NCBI RefSeq assembly: GCF_040939455.1
Contig: NC_134126.1
Location: 1,116,001 to 1,180,000, forward strand
DNA length: 64,000 bases
Direction: 5' to 3'
DNA from: Microcebus murinus
Lineage: Eukaryota; Chordata; Mammalia; Primates; Cheirogaleidae
Shown: positions 11,801-24,029 of the stretch, piece after piece
Numbering within the stretch: the stretch's first letter is position 1
How the letters are laid out: the number at the start of each line of letters is the position of its first letter
Notes under the pieces: model-generated
The model's input: the letters and a program-made list of their open reading frames with translations, nothing else
Database searches by the model: none
What the model was told of the DNA's origin: nothing
Translations under genes and position numbers: made by a program

Positions 11801-11809
11801 GAAGTTTTT

Positions 11810-12133
11810 GCATATTTTTTAAATTTTCTAATTCCTTAAAGGTTATGTGCCTGATAATATGCCAGGGGTTTAGACAATTCCGAATAAGATTTCAAAGATA
11901 AAAAGCGTCCACAGGAACCTTCTCAGGTTCATGGGCTGAGTAATAGTCCTGCAATTTAACTCTTACTTCTTCTAAGTATTGAAATTTACCGTTCCTTCGT
12001 CAGGGCACCAAAGACATACTTCTACAAAACTTGAAAAATTTTCCAACTGCTTTTTTCCTATTTTAACACTGCGGGCCCGAAGCATAGTCTTCAACACTTC
12101 TACAAACAACATTCTACTAGTTCCTTGTCCCAT
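11810..12133 (-). pseudogene. gag: gag matrix (MA) fragment with its start codon
   Basis: A minus-strand ATG at 12,131-12,133 begins MGQ, a myristoylation-type N-terminus, and the following residues include KTMLRARSVKIGKKQLENF and WCPDEGTVNF, in the style of a betaretroviral matrix protein. A frameshift near 11,985 moves the continuation (VKLQDYYSAH, EKVPVDAF at 11,901-11,924) to another frame, and a stop follows near 11,895. The fragment then runs into dUTPase sequence, so capsid and nucleocapsid are absent. Confidence 0.72.
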
Positions 12134-12300
12134 AATTTCTTACTCTTATCAGTTACACTCTCTGCCCAACACACCTTTCTTTATATAACAGCCGGCCTTC
12201 CACGGGCAGTGGCCTTCACCGAATCTCCTTGTCACTATGTACCACCGAAGGCAGTCTCGGAGAGAGGGTTTCCTATACGGGCCACCGCCTGCCGGTGCCA
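12134..12300 (-). other. Proviral leader with possible primer-binding site
   Basis: This ~167-bp stretch lies between the putative LTR end and the gag ATG, where a retroviral leader and splice donor are expected. The minus strand from 12,300 reads tggcaccggcagg, which starts like a primer-binding site (TGGC/TGGT), but I cannot assign a tRNA, and the preceding bases do not end in the usual CA. Nothing else was recognised. Confidence 0.4.
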
Positions 12301-12406
12301 GCCGACGACGTGTATCACGTGGAGTTATGGGGCGAGGCTGAGAAATGAAGAGACAACAAAAAGATTGGGATGGGAGGACGGAGTCCTTGGTGACTGCCGC
12401 GTCTCG

Positions 12407-12430
12407 TTTATTACCGTTGCTGTATTTATA
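12407..12430 (-). promoter_or_regulatory. LTR TATA-like box and poly(A) signal
   Basis: The minus strand has tataaata at 12,423-12,430 and aataaa at 12,407-12,412, followed by acgagacgcgg and a pyrimidine-rich stretch. The close spacing of TATA and poly(A) signal would fit a short R region with the poly(A) signal in U3, as I recall for betaretroviral LTRs. Confidence 0.55.
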
Positions 12431-12610
12431 CAGATAGAAACAAAGGAGAAGCGAAATACAAAGGAACAGGTAGTATATGTCTTCACTAAACCAGAAAACA
12501 AAGGTTCCGGTTTTTTCAAACATACCTCACTTTGATAGCCGTTTCACTCGCTTAAGCAGTTTTGTAATCTACAACTTAACTGTTTTCTGATATCAAAAAA
12601 GATACATTCA

Positions 12611-12928
<318 letters not shown>

Positions 12929-13224
12929 ATACACTCAACTATGATCACTAAGACAGTTCAAGGAAAAGAGCACCCAAGCCTAACAATTCTGGTAAAGGAG
13001 AGTGTAGGGCTTCAGTGGGGAGCTATAAGCTACAAGGGCTATGTGCACAGTATTACTTCAGTGACCTTCTATAACTGCTACAGTTATCTCCAGCACCCTC
13101 CGTGAACTGGAGGAAAGGCCAAGAATGTCTGAGCTCAAAGTTAAGGCGCCAGGTGCTATGTCTAAAGGACCCCAGTGTTCCGCGCAAAAACCGCACCTCA
13201 ACTACCCGGTGTTCTAAGACAGCA

Positions 13225-14769
13225 GCCAGCAACGAACTATATATTTTCTAAATTCTTTTTTGAAAACAATGTGTACAGTTCCTCAGATCTAAGGGAAGAC
13301 AACGATTCTAATATACGTTGGTGAAAACCGTGTGAAATGTGCTTTAATTGGAGAATAACAAATATAAAGCAGTCAGTTTCTATAGCTTTTGTCATTTATA
13401 TATCGGAGTTCTTTATGACAGAACTGTATGTCTCTTATTGCTGTGAAAACAATGTACACAGTTCATTGCTCAGAAAAGATCTAGAATATGAGCAAGGAAT
13501 TTTTTCTATCATTTGTGTAAATGATTGCATTTATATATGGACGTTCTTTATGAAGGACAAAATGCTTCTTTATCCGTTTGTGTAACCAATATTCGATGGG
13601 TTTCATTTGTCAGAGAAGAAGAAAAGCCTTCAAGCAATGCGCTTTTTAAACTCCTTTGTCCATGTCACTCCAAACATTTATATAAGGGAGATTTTTATGA
13701 AAGAATGGCATATTTCCTTTGCAGAACCTTATACACATTGCTTTTGTTCTAAGAGAAAATCTACTGTAAAATGAAGGGGTGTTTCATATTTTTTGTCTAA
13801 GACACTGTAAATGTCCACATAGAAACATTGCTTACGGAAGAACTGAATATTTCTTATAATGCTTTTTTGAAAACAATGAAAACTGTGTTTCCGTTCTCAC
13901 AGATGAGATATCTGTGCAAGGCACATTCTCTGTTTCTAAGTCACTGCAAACATTATTATATTTCAATTGGAGAATAACGTATAAAGAAGTCACTTTCTAT
14001 CGCTTTTGTATATGAATCTTTAATCACATATATGGCAGTTTTTTATGAAAAGACAGTTTTGTATATGCTTTTGTGTAAATATAGACGTGTTTTCAGTTCT
14101 CAAAGTAGCATACTGTATAAAGGAATTTTTTCTCAGTTTACCTGTTTCAAGTGTTATCTATGGTTGCAATTACATTTATATATGGAAGTTCTTTATGAAC
14201 GAATTGTGTCTTACATGCGTTTCTGAAAACAAAGTACACTGTGTTTCAGATTTACAAAAAGAAGAAATATATAAGCAACGCAGTTTCTATCTTCTTTGAC
14301 TAAGTAACTGTACACATATTAAAAGGTCCCAAATGAAAAGAACTGAAAGTTTCTTTCATGGGTTTCTAGAATCTATACAGTGCTTCAAGTCTCAGTAAAG
14401 AAGAGGCGCATAAGCGAGGCCGTTTTATCCACTTTGCATAAGTCACTGCATATATTTATATATGGCATTTCTTTATGAAAAAACTGAATGTTTCTCAAAT
14501 GCATTTGTGAAAACAATGTAGTCGAGCTTTTAGTTTGCGAGAATAAACGTTTAAGCAAGGCACTTTCTGGCACCTTTTTCTGAGTGACTGTAAATATTTA
14601 CAACGTTCTATATTGAAGAAGTTAAAGATCCTTAAGTGTGTTTCTCAAAACTCTCTAAGTGCAATTCTTAGTGAGGAAAAAGCGTATAAGCCAGTCACTG
14701 TATTTATATATAGAAGTTCTTTATGAATGAACAAGCATATGACAAGGCACTTTCTATCGTCCAAGTCAT
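13225..14769 (+). repeat. AT-rich ~135-bp tandem repeat, forward-oriented array
   Basis: About 11 degenerate units share an ordered set of landmarks: tgaaaacaatgtacac, tcagaaaagat-like, aagcaaggcactttctatc, taagtcactgtaaaca, tttatatatgg, then a core like agttctttatgaaagaact followed by gaatgtttcttatatgcg. Core copies lie near 13,398, 13,530, 13,685, 13,825, 14,030, 14,175, 14,455 and 14,705. Some copies are partial or rearranged; the module tttcaattggagaataa occurs only near 13,345 and 13,955. The array is AT-rich, in sharp contrast to the flanking satellite. Frames contain many stops and no gene is recognised. I do not recognise the repeat family. Confidence 0.82.
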
Positions 14770-16933
14770 TGTTTTCAAAAACGCATATAAGAAACTGTTG
14801 TTTCCTAAAACTTCCTTTTATAAATGTTGGCAGTAACTTAAAGAAACGAGCGAGATAGTGCCTTGTGTATACGCTTTTTCTGATAACTGAAAAAGTCTGT
14901 ACTTTGTTTTCACAAACGCACATAAGAAAGATTCAGTTCTTTTTAAAAGATCTATTTATGAATGCTTACAGTAACTTACAAAAAGGAGACCAAAAGCGAA
15001 GTGCTTATATCCTTGTTCTTCTCTGATAACTGAAGCAATGTGTACGTGTTCACAAGACATATTACAAAAGTCTCTTAAAGAACTGCAATATATAAATGCT
15101 TACAGTGACTTAAAGCATATAGAAAGAGCCATGCTTAAACGCTTGTTTTTCTCTGAGAATTGAGAGTGCACATAAGACACATTCAGTTCATTCTTAAAGA
15201 ACTTAAAAATAAATGCGGTGATTTAGACAGAGGTGATAAAAAGTGCCTTGCTTGTTCGCTGTAAACTGAAGACCTGTGTTCATTGTTTTCACAAACTATA
15301 TAAAAACCAGTTCTTTCATGAAGAACTTCCATATATAAATGGAGAGACTTAGACAAAGAGAGATAATGCTTTGCTCATACGCTTGTTCTACTCTGATAAC
15401 TGAAATAGTGTGTACATTGTTTTCATAAATGCATATAAGCAACATACACTTCTTTCATAAAGAACGCCAACATATAGATGCTTACAATGACTTAGACCAA
15501 GGAGCTAGACAGTCTCTTGCTGGTAAGCTTATTCTCAGCTGAGAACTAAACCTCCATGCACATTATTTCAGAAACGCCTATAAGAAACATCGTTCTTTCA
15601 TAAATAACTTTCCTATATAAATGTTTGCAGTGACGTAAAAGAGAGAAAGTGCCTTGCTTGTACGTTTGTTCTTCTCTAGAACAGAAGCAAATGTATTCAC
15701 AAACTCGTATAGGAAACATTGAGTTCTTTCATATAGGACTTCATATAGACGTCTTTGTAGTGCCATAGGCTAACGATAGATTAAGTGTCTTGCTGTTAGG
15801 CTTGTTCTCTGAAAACTGAAGCCCTGTTTACATTGTTTTCTCCAACGGATATAAGAAACAGTCTTTCTTAAAGAACTCCAATATATGAATGTTTACAGTA
15901 ACAATAATAAAAGATAGAAAGTACCTTGTTTATACGTTTGTTCTTCTCTGAGACCTGAAACCCCGTGTACCAAATTGTTTTCACAAACATATATGAAACA
16001 CATTCAGTATTTTCATAAACATCTTCCATGTATATGTTTGCAGTGTCAAAGGAGACAAAAAGTACATTGTTAGTACTCCTATTCTCTGAAGCACTGTGTA
16101 GGGAGATTTGAGAAATGCATATAAGAAACTTTCAATTCTTTCATAATAAACTTTTATATGCTTGTTCTCTTGGAACTGAAGCAAGGTGCACATTGTTTTC
16201 ACAAAAGTATAGAAGAAACATACAGTGCTTTCATAACTCATAGATACATATGTTTACAATGACTTTGATAAGGAAATAGATTTCTTTGTTTTATATGCTT
16301 TTTCCCTGAGCAAACACCGTGTACATTGTTTTCACAAACGCATATAAACATTCAGTTATTTCTTAAGGCTTTCCATATATAAATGTTTACAGTGTCTTAC
16401 AAAAAGAGAAAGTGTTTTGGTTATACGCTAGTTCTCTGAAGCGCTTTGTAGAAAATTTTGAAAAACCCATGTAAGAAACATTCAGTTCTTTCATAAGGAA
16501 CTTCCACATATAAATGCAGTGAATTAGACTATAGATATAGAATGTCTTGCTTATTTGATTGTTTAAGAATGAAACACTGTGTTCTGTGTTTTCACAAACG
16601 GATATAAAAAACATTCAGTTCTTTCATAAAGAACGTCCTACATAAATGTTTGCAGTTAGACTAAAGAGATAGAATATGCCCTGTTAAACGCTTTTCTTTT
16701 CTAATACCTGAAGCACTGTTTATATATTTTTCACAAACGGATATCCGAAACATTCTGTTCTTTCTTAAAGAACTTCTATATGTGTGTACCTTAATCTACA
16801 CACAGGAGATAAAGCCTTGCATAAACGCTTGTTCTTCTATAAGAACAAAACAATGTTTACATTGTTTTCACAAACACATATTAGAAACATTCATTTCTTT
16901 TATAGAGAACTTCTATAAAAGTTCTCTATAAAA
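14770..16933 (-). repeat. AT-rich ~135-bp tandem repeat, reverse-oriented array
   Basis: About 16 units carry the reverse complement of the landmarks in the preceding array: ttgttttcacaaacgcatat, aagaaacattcagttc, core like agttctttcataaagaact, ccatatataaatgtttacag, tgacttagac, agtgccttgctta, cgcttgttcttctctgag. Cores lie near 14,930, 15,063, 15,183, 15,306, 15,445, 15,590, 15,717, 15,855, 15,998, 16,130, 16,228, 16,350, 16,480, 16,612, 16,752 and 16,890, giving a spacing of about 98-145 bp and usually 120-145. Orientation switches at about 14,769, where a forward half-unit (ttctatcgtccaagtca) meets a reversed one (ttgttttcaaaaacgc). The array ends inside a core at the satellite junction. Confidence 0.82.
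16898..16933. repeat. Perfect 13-bp inverted repeat at the satellite junction
   Basis: ttttatagagaac (16,898-16,910) and gttctctataaaa (16,921-16,933) are exact reverse complements with a 10-bp spacer, so either strand could form a hairpin. It is the core of the last AT-rich unit, made more perfectly symmetrical. The satellite starts at the next base. Confidence 0.95.
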
Positions 16934-18040
16934 GGCCCTGCCTGCCCGTCTCCCCGGGATTAGTGGACACAGCCAAATCCGCACTGCGCTCTGCCTGCCC
17001 ATCTCCCGTGGGTGAGTGGACACAGCAAGATCCGCACTGCGCCCTGCCTGCCCGTCTCCCGTGGGTGAGTGGACACAGCCAGATCCGCACTGCGCCCTAC
17101 CTGCCCGTATCCCATGGGTGAGTGGACACAGCCAGATCCGCACTGCACCCTGCCTGACCGTCCTTCGTGGGTGAGTGGACACCGCCAGATCCGCACTGCG
17201 CCCTGCCTGCCCGTCTCCCGTGGGTGAGTGGACACAGCCAGATCCGCACTGCGCCCTTCCTGCCCGTCTCCCGTCAGTGAGTGGACACAGCCAGATCCGC
17301 AATGCGCCTTGCCTGCCCGTCTCCCGTGGGTGAGTGGACACAGCCAGATCCGCACTGCGCCCTGCCTGCCCTTCTGCCGTGGGTGAGTGGACACAGCCAG
17401 ATCCGCACTGCGCCCTGCCTGACCGTCTGCCGTGTGTGAGTGGACACAGCCAGATCCGCACTGCGCCCTGCCTGCCCGTCTCCCGTGGGTGAGTGGACAC
17501 AGCCAGATCCGCACTGCGCCCTGCCTGACCGTCTGCCGTGGGTGAGTGGACACAGCCAGATCCGCACTGCGCCCTGCCTGACCGCCTCCCGTGGGTGAGT
17601 GAACACAGCCAGATCCGCACTGCGCCCTGCCTGCCCGTCTTCCGGAGGCGATTGGACACAGCCAGATCCGCACTGCGCCCTGCCTGCCCTTCTGCCGTGG
17701 GTGAGTGGACACAGCCAGATCCGCACTGTGCCCTGCCTGACCTTCTGCCGTGGGTGTGTGGACACAGCCAGATCCACACTGTGCCCTGCCTGCCCGTCTG
17801 CCGTGGGTGAGTGGACACAGCCAGATCCGCACTGCGCCCTGCCTGCCCGTCTCCCGTGGGTGAGTGGACACAGCCAGATCCGCACTGCGTCCTGCCTGCC
17901 CGTCTCCCGTAGGTGAGTGGACACAGCCAGATCCGCACTGCGCGCTGCCTGCCCGTCTGTCGTGGGCGAGTGGACACAGCCATATCCGCACTACGCCCTG
18001 CCTGACCGTCTGCCGTGGGTGAGTGGACACAGCCAGATCC

Positions 18041-18955
18041 ACACTGCTCCCTGCCTGCCCGTCTGCTGTGGGCGAGCGGACACAGCCAGATCCGCACTGC
18101 GCCCTGCCTGACCGTCTACCGTAGGTGAGTGGACACAGCCAGATCCGCACTGCGCCCTGCCTGCCCGTCTGCTGTGGGTGAGTGGACACAGCCAGATCCG
18201 CACTGCGCCCTGCCTGCCCGTCTACCGTGGGCGAGTGGACACAGCCAGATCCACACTGCGCCCTGCCTGACCGTCTGCGTGGGTGAGTGGACACAGCCAG
18301 ATCCGCACTGCGCCATGCCTGCCCTTCTACCGTGGGTGAGTGAACACAGCCAGATCCGCACTGCGCCCTGTCTGCCCGTCTCTCGTCAGTGAGTGGACAC
18401 AGCCAGATCCGCACTGCGCCCTGACTGCCCTTCTGCCGTGGGTGAGTGGACACAGCCAGATCCGCACTGCGCCCTGCCTGACCGTCTGCCGTGTGTGAGT
18501 GGACACAGCCAGATCCGCACTGCGCCCTGCCTGCCCGTCTCCCGTGGGTGAGTGGACACAGCCAGATCCGCACTGCGCCCTGCCTGATCATCTGCCGTGG
18601 GTGAGTGGACACAGCCAGATCCGCACTGCGCCCTGCCTGACCGCCTCCCGTGGGTGAGTGGACACAGCCAGATCCGCACTGCCCCCTGCCTGCCCGTCTT
18701 CCGGAGGCGAGTGGACACAGCCAGATCCGCACTGCGCCCTGCCTGCCCTTCTGCCGTGGGTGAGTGGACACAGCCAGATCCACACTGCGCCCTGCCTGCC
18801 CGTCTGCCGTGGGTGAGTGGACACAGCCAGATCCGCACTGCGCCCTGCCTGCCCGTCTCCCGTGGGTGAGTGGACACAGCCAGATCCGCACTGCGCCCTG
18901 CCTGCCCGTCTCCCGTGGGTGAGTGGACACAGCCAGATCCGCACTGCGCCCTGCC
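18041..18955. repeat. Satellite block B, copy 1
   Basis: An ordered set of variants (ctgctccctgcc, the 52-bp gtctgcgtgggtgag monomer, tgaacacagcc, tgatcatctgcc, gtcttccggaggcga) reappears 1,271 bp downstream (24 monomers minus 1 bp) with essentially no differences noticed. Confidence 0.88.
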
Positions 18956-19311
18956 TGCCCGTCTCCCGTGGGTGAGTGGACACAGCCAGATCCACACTGC
19001 GCCCTGCCTGCCCGTCTCCCGTGGGTGAGTGGACACAGCCAGATCCACACTGCGCCCTGCCTGCCCGTCTCCCGTGGGTGAGTGGACACAGCCAGATCCA
19101 CACTGCGCCCTGCCTGCCCGTCTGCCGTGGGTGAGTGGACACAGCCAGATCCGCACTGCGCCCTGCCTGCCCGTCTCCCGTGGGTGAGTGGACACAGCCA
19201 GATCCGCACTGCGCCCTGCCTGCCCGTCTCCCGTGGGTGAGTGGACACAGCCAGATCCGCACTGCGTCCTGCCTGCCCGTCTCCCGTGGGTGAGTGGACA
19301 CAGCCAGATCC

Positions 19312-20226
19312 GCACTGCTCCCTGCCTGCCCGTCTGCTGTGGGCGAGCGGACACAGCCAGATCCGCACTGCGCCCTGCCTGACCGTCTACCGTAGGTGAG
19401 TGGACACAGCCAGATCCGCACTGCGCCCTGCCTGCCCGTCTGCTGTGGGTGAGTGGACACAGCCAGATCCGCACTGCGCCCTGCCTGCCCGTCTACCGTG
19501 GGCGAGTGGACACAGCCAGATCCACACTGCGCCCTGCCTGACCGTCTGCGTGGGTGAGTGGACACAGCCAGATCCGCACTGCGCCATGCCTGCCCTTCTA
19601 CCGTGGGTGAGTGAACACAGCCAGATCCGCACTGCGCCCTGTCTGCCCGTCTCTCGTCAGTGAGTGGACACAGCCAGATCCGCACTGCGCCCTGACTGCC
19701 CTTCTGCCGTGGGTGAGTGGACACAGCCAGATCCGCACTGCGCCCTGCCTGACCGTCTGCCGTGTGTGAGTGGACACAGCCAGATCCGCACTGCGCCCTG
19801 CCTGCCCGTCTCCCGTGGGTGAGTGGACACAGCCAGATCCGCACTGCGCCCTGCCTGATCATCTGCCGTGGGTGAGTGGACACAGCCAGATCCGCACTGC
19901 GCCCTGCCTGACCGCCTCCCGTGGGTGAGTGGACACAGCCAGATCCGCACTGCCCCCTGCCTGCCCGTCTTCCGGAGGCGAGTGGACACAGCCAGATCCG
20001 CACTGCGCCCTGCCTGCCCTTCTGCCGTGGGTGAGTGGACACAGCCAGATCCACACTGCGCCCTGCCTGCCCGTCTGCCGTGGGTGAGTGGACACAGCCA
20101 GATCCGCACTGCGCCCTGCCTGCCCGTCTCCCGTGGGTGAGTGGACACAGCCAGATCCGCACTGCGCCCTGCCTGCCCGTCTCCCGTGGGTGAGTGGACA
20201 CAGCCAGATCCGCACTGCGCGCTGTC
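19312..20226. repeat. Satellite block B, copy 2
   Basis: Second copy of the block at 18,041-18,955. Its later part and the next few hundred bases (about 19,600-20,660) recur again at about 21,666-22,726, an offset of 2,066 bp (39 monomers minus 1 bp). Confidence 0.88.
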
Positions 20227-23200
20227 TGCCCGTCTGTCGTGGGCGAGTGGACACAGCCATATCCGCACTACGCCCTGCCTTACCGTCTGCCGTGGTTGAG
20301 TGGACACAGCCAGATCCACACTGCGCCCTGCCTGCCCGTCTGCCGTGGGCGAGCGGACACAGCCAGATCCGCACTGCGCCCTGCCTGACCGTCTACCGTA
20401 GGTGAGTGGACACAGCCAGATCCGCACTGCGCCCTGCCTGCCCGTCTACCGTGGGCGAGTGGACACAGCCAGATCCGCACTGCACCCTGCCTGACCGTCT
20501 GCTGTGGGTGAGTGGACACAGCCAGATCCACACTGCGCCCTGCCTGCCCCTCTGCTGTGGGCGAGTGGACACAGCCAGATCCGCACTGCGCCCTGCCTGA
20601 CCGTCTGCCATGGGTGAGTGGACACAGCCAGATCCGCACTGCGCCCTGCCTGACCGCCTGCCGTGGGTGAGTGGACACAGCCAGATCCGCACTGCGCCCT
20701 GCCTGCCCGTCTCCCGTGGGTGAGTGGACACAGCCAGATCCGCACTGCGCGCTGCCTGCCCGTCTCCCGTGGGCGAGTGGAAACAGCCAGATCCGCACTG
20801 CGCGCTGCCTGCCCGTCTTTCGTGGGCGAGTGGACACAGCCATATCCGCACTGCGCCCTGCCTGCCCGTCTGCCGTGGGTGAGTGGACACAGCCAGATCC
20901 GCACTGCGCCCTGGCTGACCCTCTCCCGTGGGTGAGTGGACACAGCCAGATCCGCACTGCGCCCTGCCTGCCTGTCTCCCGTGGGTGAGTGGACACAGCC
21001 AGATCCGCACTGCGCCCTGCCTGCCCGTCTCCCGTGGGTGAGTGGACACAGCCAGATCCGCACTGCGCGCTGCCTGCCCGTCTCCCGTGGGCGAGTGGAC
21101 ACAGCCAGATCCGCACTGCGCGCTGCCTGCCCGTCTCCCGTGGGCGAGTGGACACAGCCAGATCCGCACTGCGCGCTGCCTGCCCGTCTGTCGTGGGCGA
21201 GTGGACACAGCCATATCCGCACTACGCCCTGCCTGACCGTCTGCCGTGGGTGAGTGGACACAGCCAGATCCACACTGCGCCCTGCCTGCCCGTCTGCCGT
21301 AGGTGAGTGGACACAGCCAGATCCGCACTGCGCCTTGCCTGCCCGTCACCCGTAGGCGAGTGAACACAGCCAGATCCGCACTGCGCCCTGCCTGACCGTC
21401 TGCTGTGGGTGAGTGGACACAGCCAGATCCACACTGCGCCCTGCCTGCCCCTATGCTGTGGGCGTGTGGACACAGCCAGTTCCGCACTGCGCCCTGCCTG
21501 ACCGTCTGCGTGGGTGAGTGGACACAGCCAGATCTGCAATGCGCCCTGCCTGACCGCCTGCCGTGGGTGAGTGGACACAGCCAGATCCACACTGCGCCCT
21601 GCCGGACCGTCTCCGGTGGACGAGTGGACACAGCCAGATCCGCACTGCGCCCTGCCTGCCCTTCTGCCGTGGGTGAGTGAACACAGCCAGATCCGCACTG
21701 CGCCCTGTCTGCCCGTCTCTCGTCAGTGAGTGGACACAGCCAGATCCGCACTGCGCCCTGACTGCCCTTCTGCCGTGGGTGAGTGGACACAGCCAGATCC
21801 GCACTGCACCCTGCCTGACCGTCTGCCGTGTGTGAGTGGACACAGCCAGTTCCGCACTGCGCCCTGCCTGCCCGTCTCCCGTGGGTGAGTGGACACAGCC
21901 AGATCCGCACTGCGCCCTGCCTGACCATCTGCCGTGGGTGAGTGGACACAGCCAGATCCGCACTGCGCCCTGCCTGACCGCCTCCCGTGGGTGAGTGGAC
22001 ACAGCCAGATCCGCACTGCCCCCTGCCTGCCCGTCTTCCGGAGGCGAGTGGACACAGCCAGATCCGCACTGCGCCCTGCCTGCCCTTCTGCCGTGGGTGA
22101 GTGGACACAGCCAGATCCACACTGCGCCCTGCCTGCCCGTCTGCCGTGGGTGAGTGGACACAGCCAGATCCGCACTGCGCCCTGCCTGCCCGTCTCCCGT
22201 GGGTGAGTGGACACAGCCAGATCCGCACTGCGCCCTGCCTGCCCGTCTCCCGTGGGTGAGTGGACACAGCCAGATCCGCACTGCGCGCTGTCTGCCCGTC
22301 TGTCGTGGGCGAGTGGACACAGCCATATCCGCACTACGCCCTGCCTGACCGTCTGCCGTGGGTGAGTTGACACAGCCAGATCCACACTGCGCCCTGCCTG
22401 CCCGTCTGCCGTGGGCGAGCGGACACAGCCAGATCCGCACTGCGCCCTGCCTGACCGTCTACCGTAGGTGAGTGGACACAGCCAGATCCGCACTGCGCCC
22501 TGCCTGCCCGTCTACCGTGGGCGAGTGGACACAGCCAGATCCGCACTGCACCCTGCCTGACCGTCTGCTGTGGGTGAGTGGACACAGCCAGATCCACACT
22601 GCGCCCTGCCTGCCCCTATGCTGTGGGCGAGTGGACACAGCCAGATCTGCACTGCGCCCTGCCTGACCGTCTGCCATGGGTGAGTGGACACAGCCAGATC
22701 CGCACTGCGCCCTGCCTGACCGCCTGCCGTGGGTGAGTGGACACAGCCAGATCCGCACTGCGCCCTGCCTGCCCGTCTCCCGTGGGCGAGTGGACACAGC
22801 CAGATCCGCATTGCGCCCTGCCTGCCCTTCTGCCGTGGGTGAGTGGACACAGCCAGATCCGCACTGCGCCCTGCCTGCCCGTCTCCCGTCAGTGAGTGGA
22901 CACAGCCAGATCCGCACTGCGCCCTACCTGCCCGTCTCCCGTGGGCGAGTGGACACAGCCCGTTCCGCACTGCGCTCTGCCTGCCCGTCTGCCGTGGGTG
23001 AGTGGACACAGCCAGATCCGCACTGCGCCCTGCCTGACCGTCTGCCGTGGGTGAGTGGACACAGCCAGATCCGCACTGCGCCCTGCCTGCCTGTCTGCCG
23101 TGGGTGAGTGGACACAGCCAGATCCGCACTGCGCCCTGCCTGACCGTCTGACGTGGGTGAGTGGACACAGCCAGATCCGCACTGCGCCCTGCCTGCCCCT

Positions 23201-24029
23201 CTGCCGTGGGCGAGTGGACACAGCCAGATCCGCACTGCGCCCTGTCTGACCGTCTGCCGTGGGTGAGTGGACACAGCCAGATCCGCACTGCGCCCTGCCT
23301 GCCCGTCTCCCGTGGGCGAGTGGACACAGCCAGATCCGCACTGCGCCCTACCTGCCCGTATCCCATGGGTGAGTGGACACAGCCAGATCCGCACTGCACC
23401 CTGCCTGACCGTCCTTCGTGGGTGAGTGGACACCGCCAGATCCGCACTGCGCCCTGCCTGCCCGTCTCCCGTGGGTGAGTGGACACAGCCAGATCCGCAC
23501 TGCGCCCTTCCTGCCCGTCTCCCGTCAGTGAGTGGACACAGCCAGATCCGCACTGCGCCCTGCCTGCCCGTCTCCCGTGGACGAGTGGACACACCCAGAT
23601 CCGCACTGCGCCCTGCCTGCCCTACTGCCGTGGGTGAGTGAACACAGCCAGATCCGCACTGCGCCCTGTCTGCCCGTCTCTCGTCAGTGAGTGGACACAG
23701 CCAGATCCGCACTGCGCCCTGCCTGCCCTTCTGCCGTGGGTGAGTGGACACAGCCAGATCCGCACTGCGCCCTGCCTGACCGTCTGCCGTGTGTGAGTGA
23801 ACACAGCCAGATCCGCACTGCGCCCTGCCTGCCCGTCTCCCGTGGGTGAGTGGACACAGCCAGATCCGCACTGCGCCCTGCCTGACCGTCTGCCGTGGGT
23901 GAGTGGACACAGCCAGATCCGCACTGTGCCCTGCCTGACCGCCTCCCGTGGGTGAGTGAACACAGCCAGATCCGCACTGCGCCCTGCCTGCCCGTCTTCC
24001 GGAGGCGATTGGACACAGCCAGATCCGCA

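Noticed and set aside
11980..12012. Primer-binding site at minus-strand tggtgccctgacgaagg
   Set aside because: It looks like a retroviral primer site but lies within the gag matrix frame (CPDEGTVNF), downstream of the gag start.
12125..12535. 136-codon plus-strand and 124-codon minus-strand open frames
   Set aside because: They cover the LTR and leader; no recognised protein similarity.
13225..16933. Tandem zinc-finger or other repeat-coding gene
   Set aside because: Unit near 135 bp could keep frame, but stops are frequent, spacing varies, and there is no Cys/His pattern.
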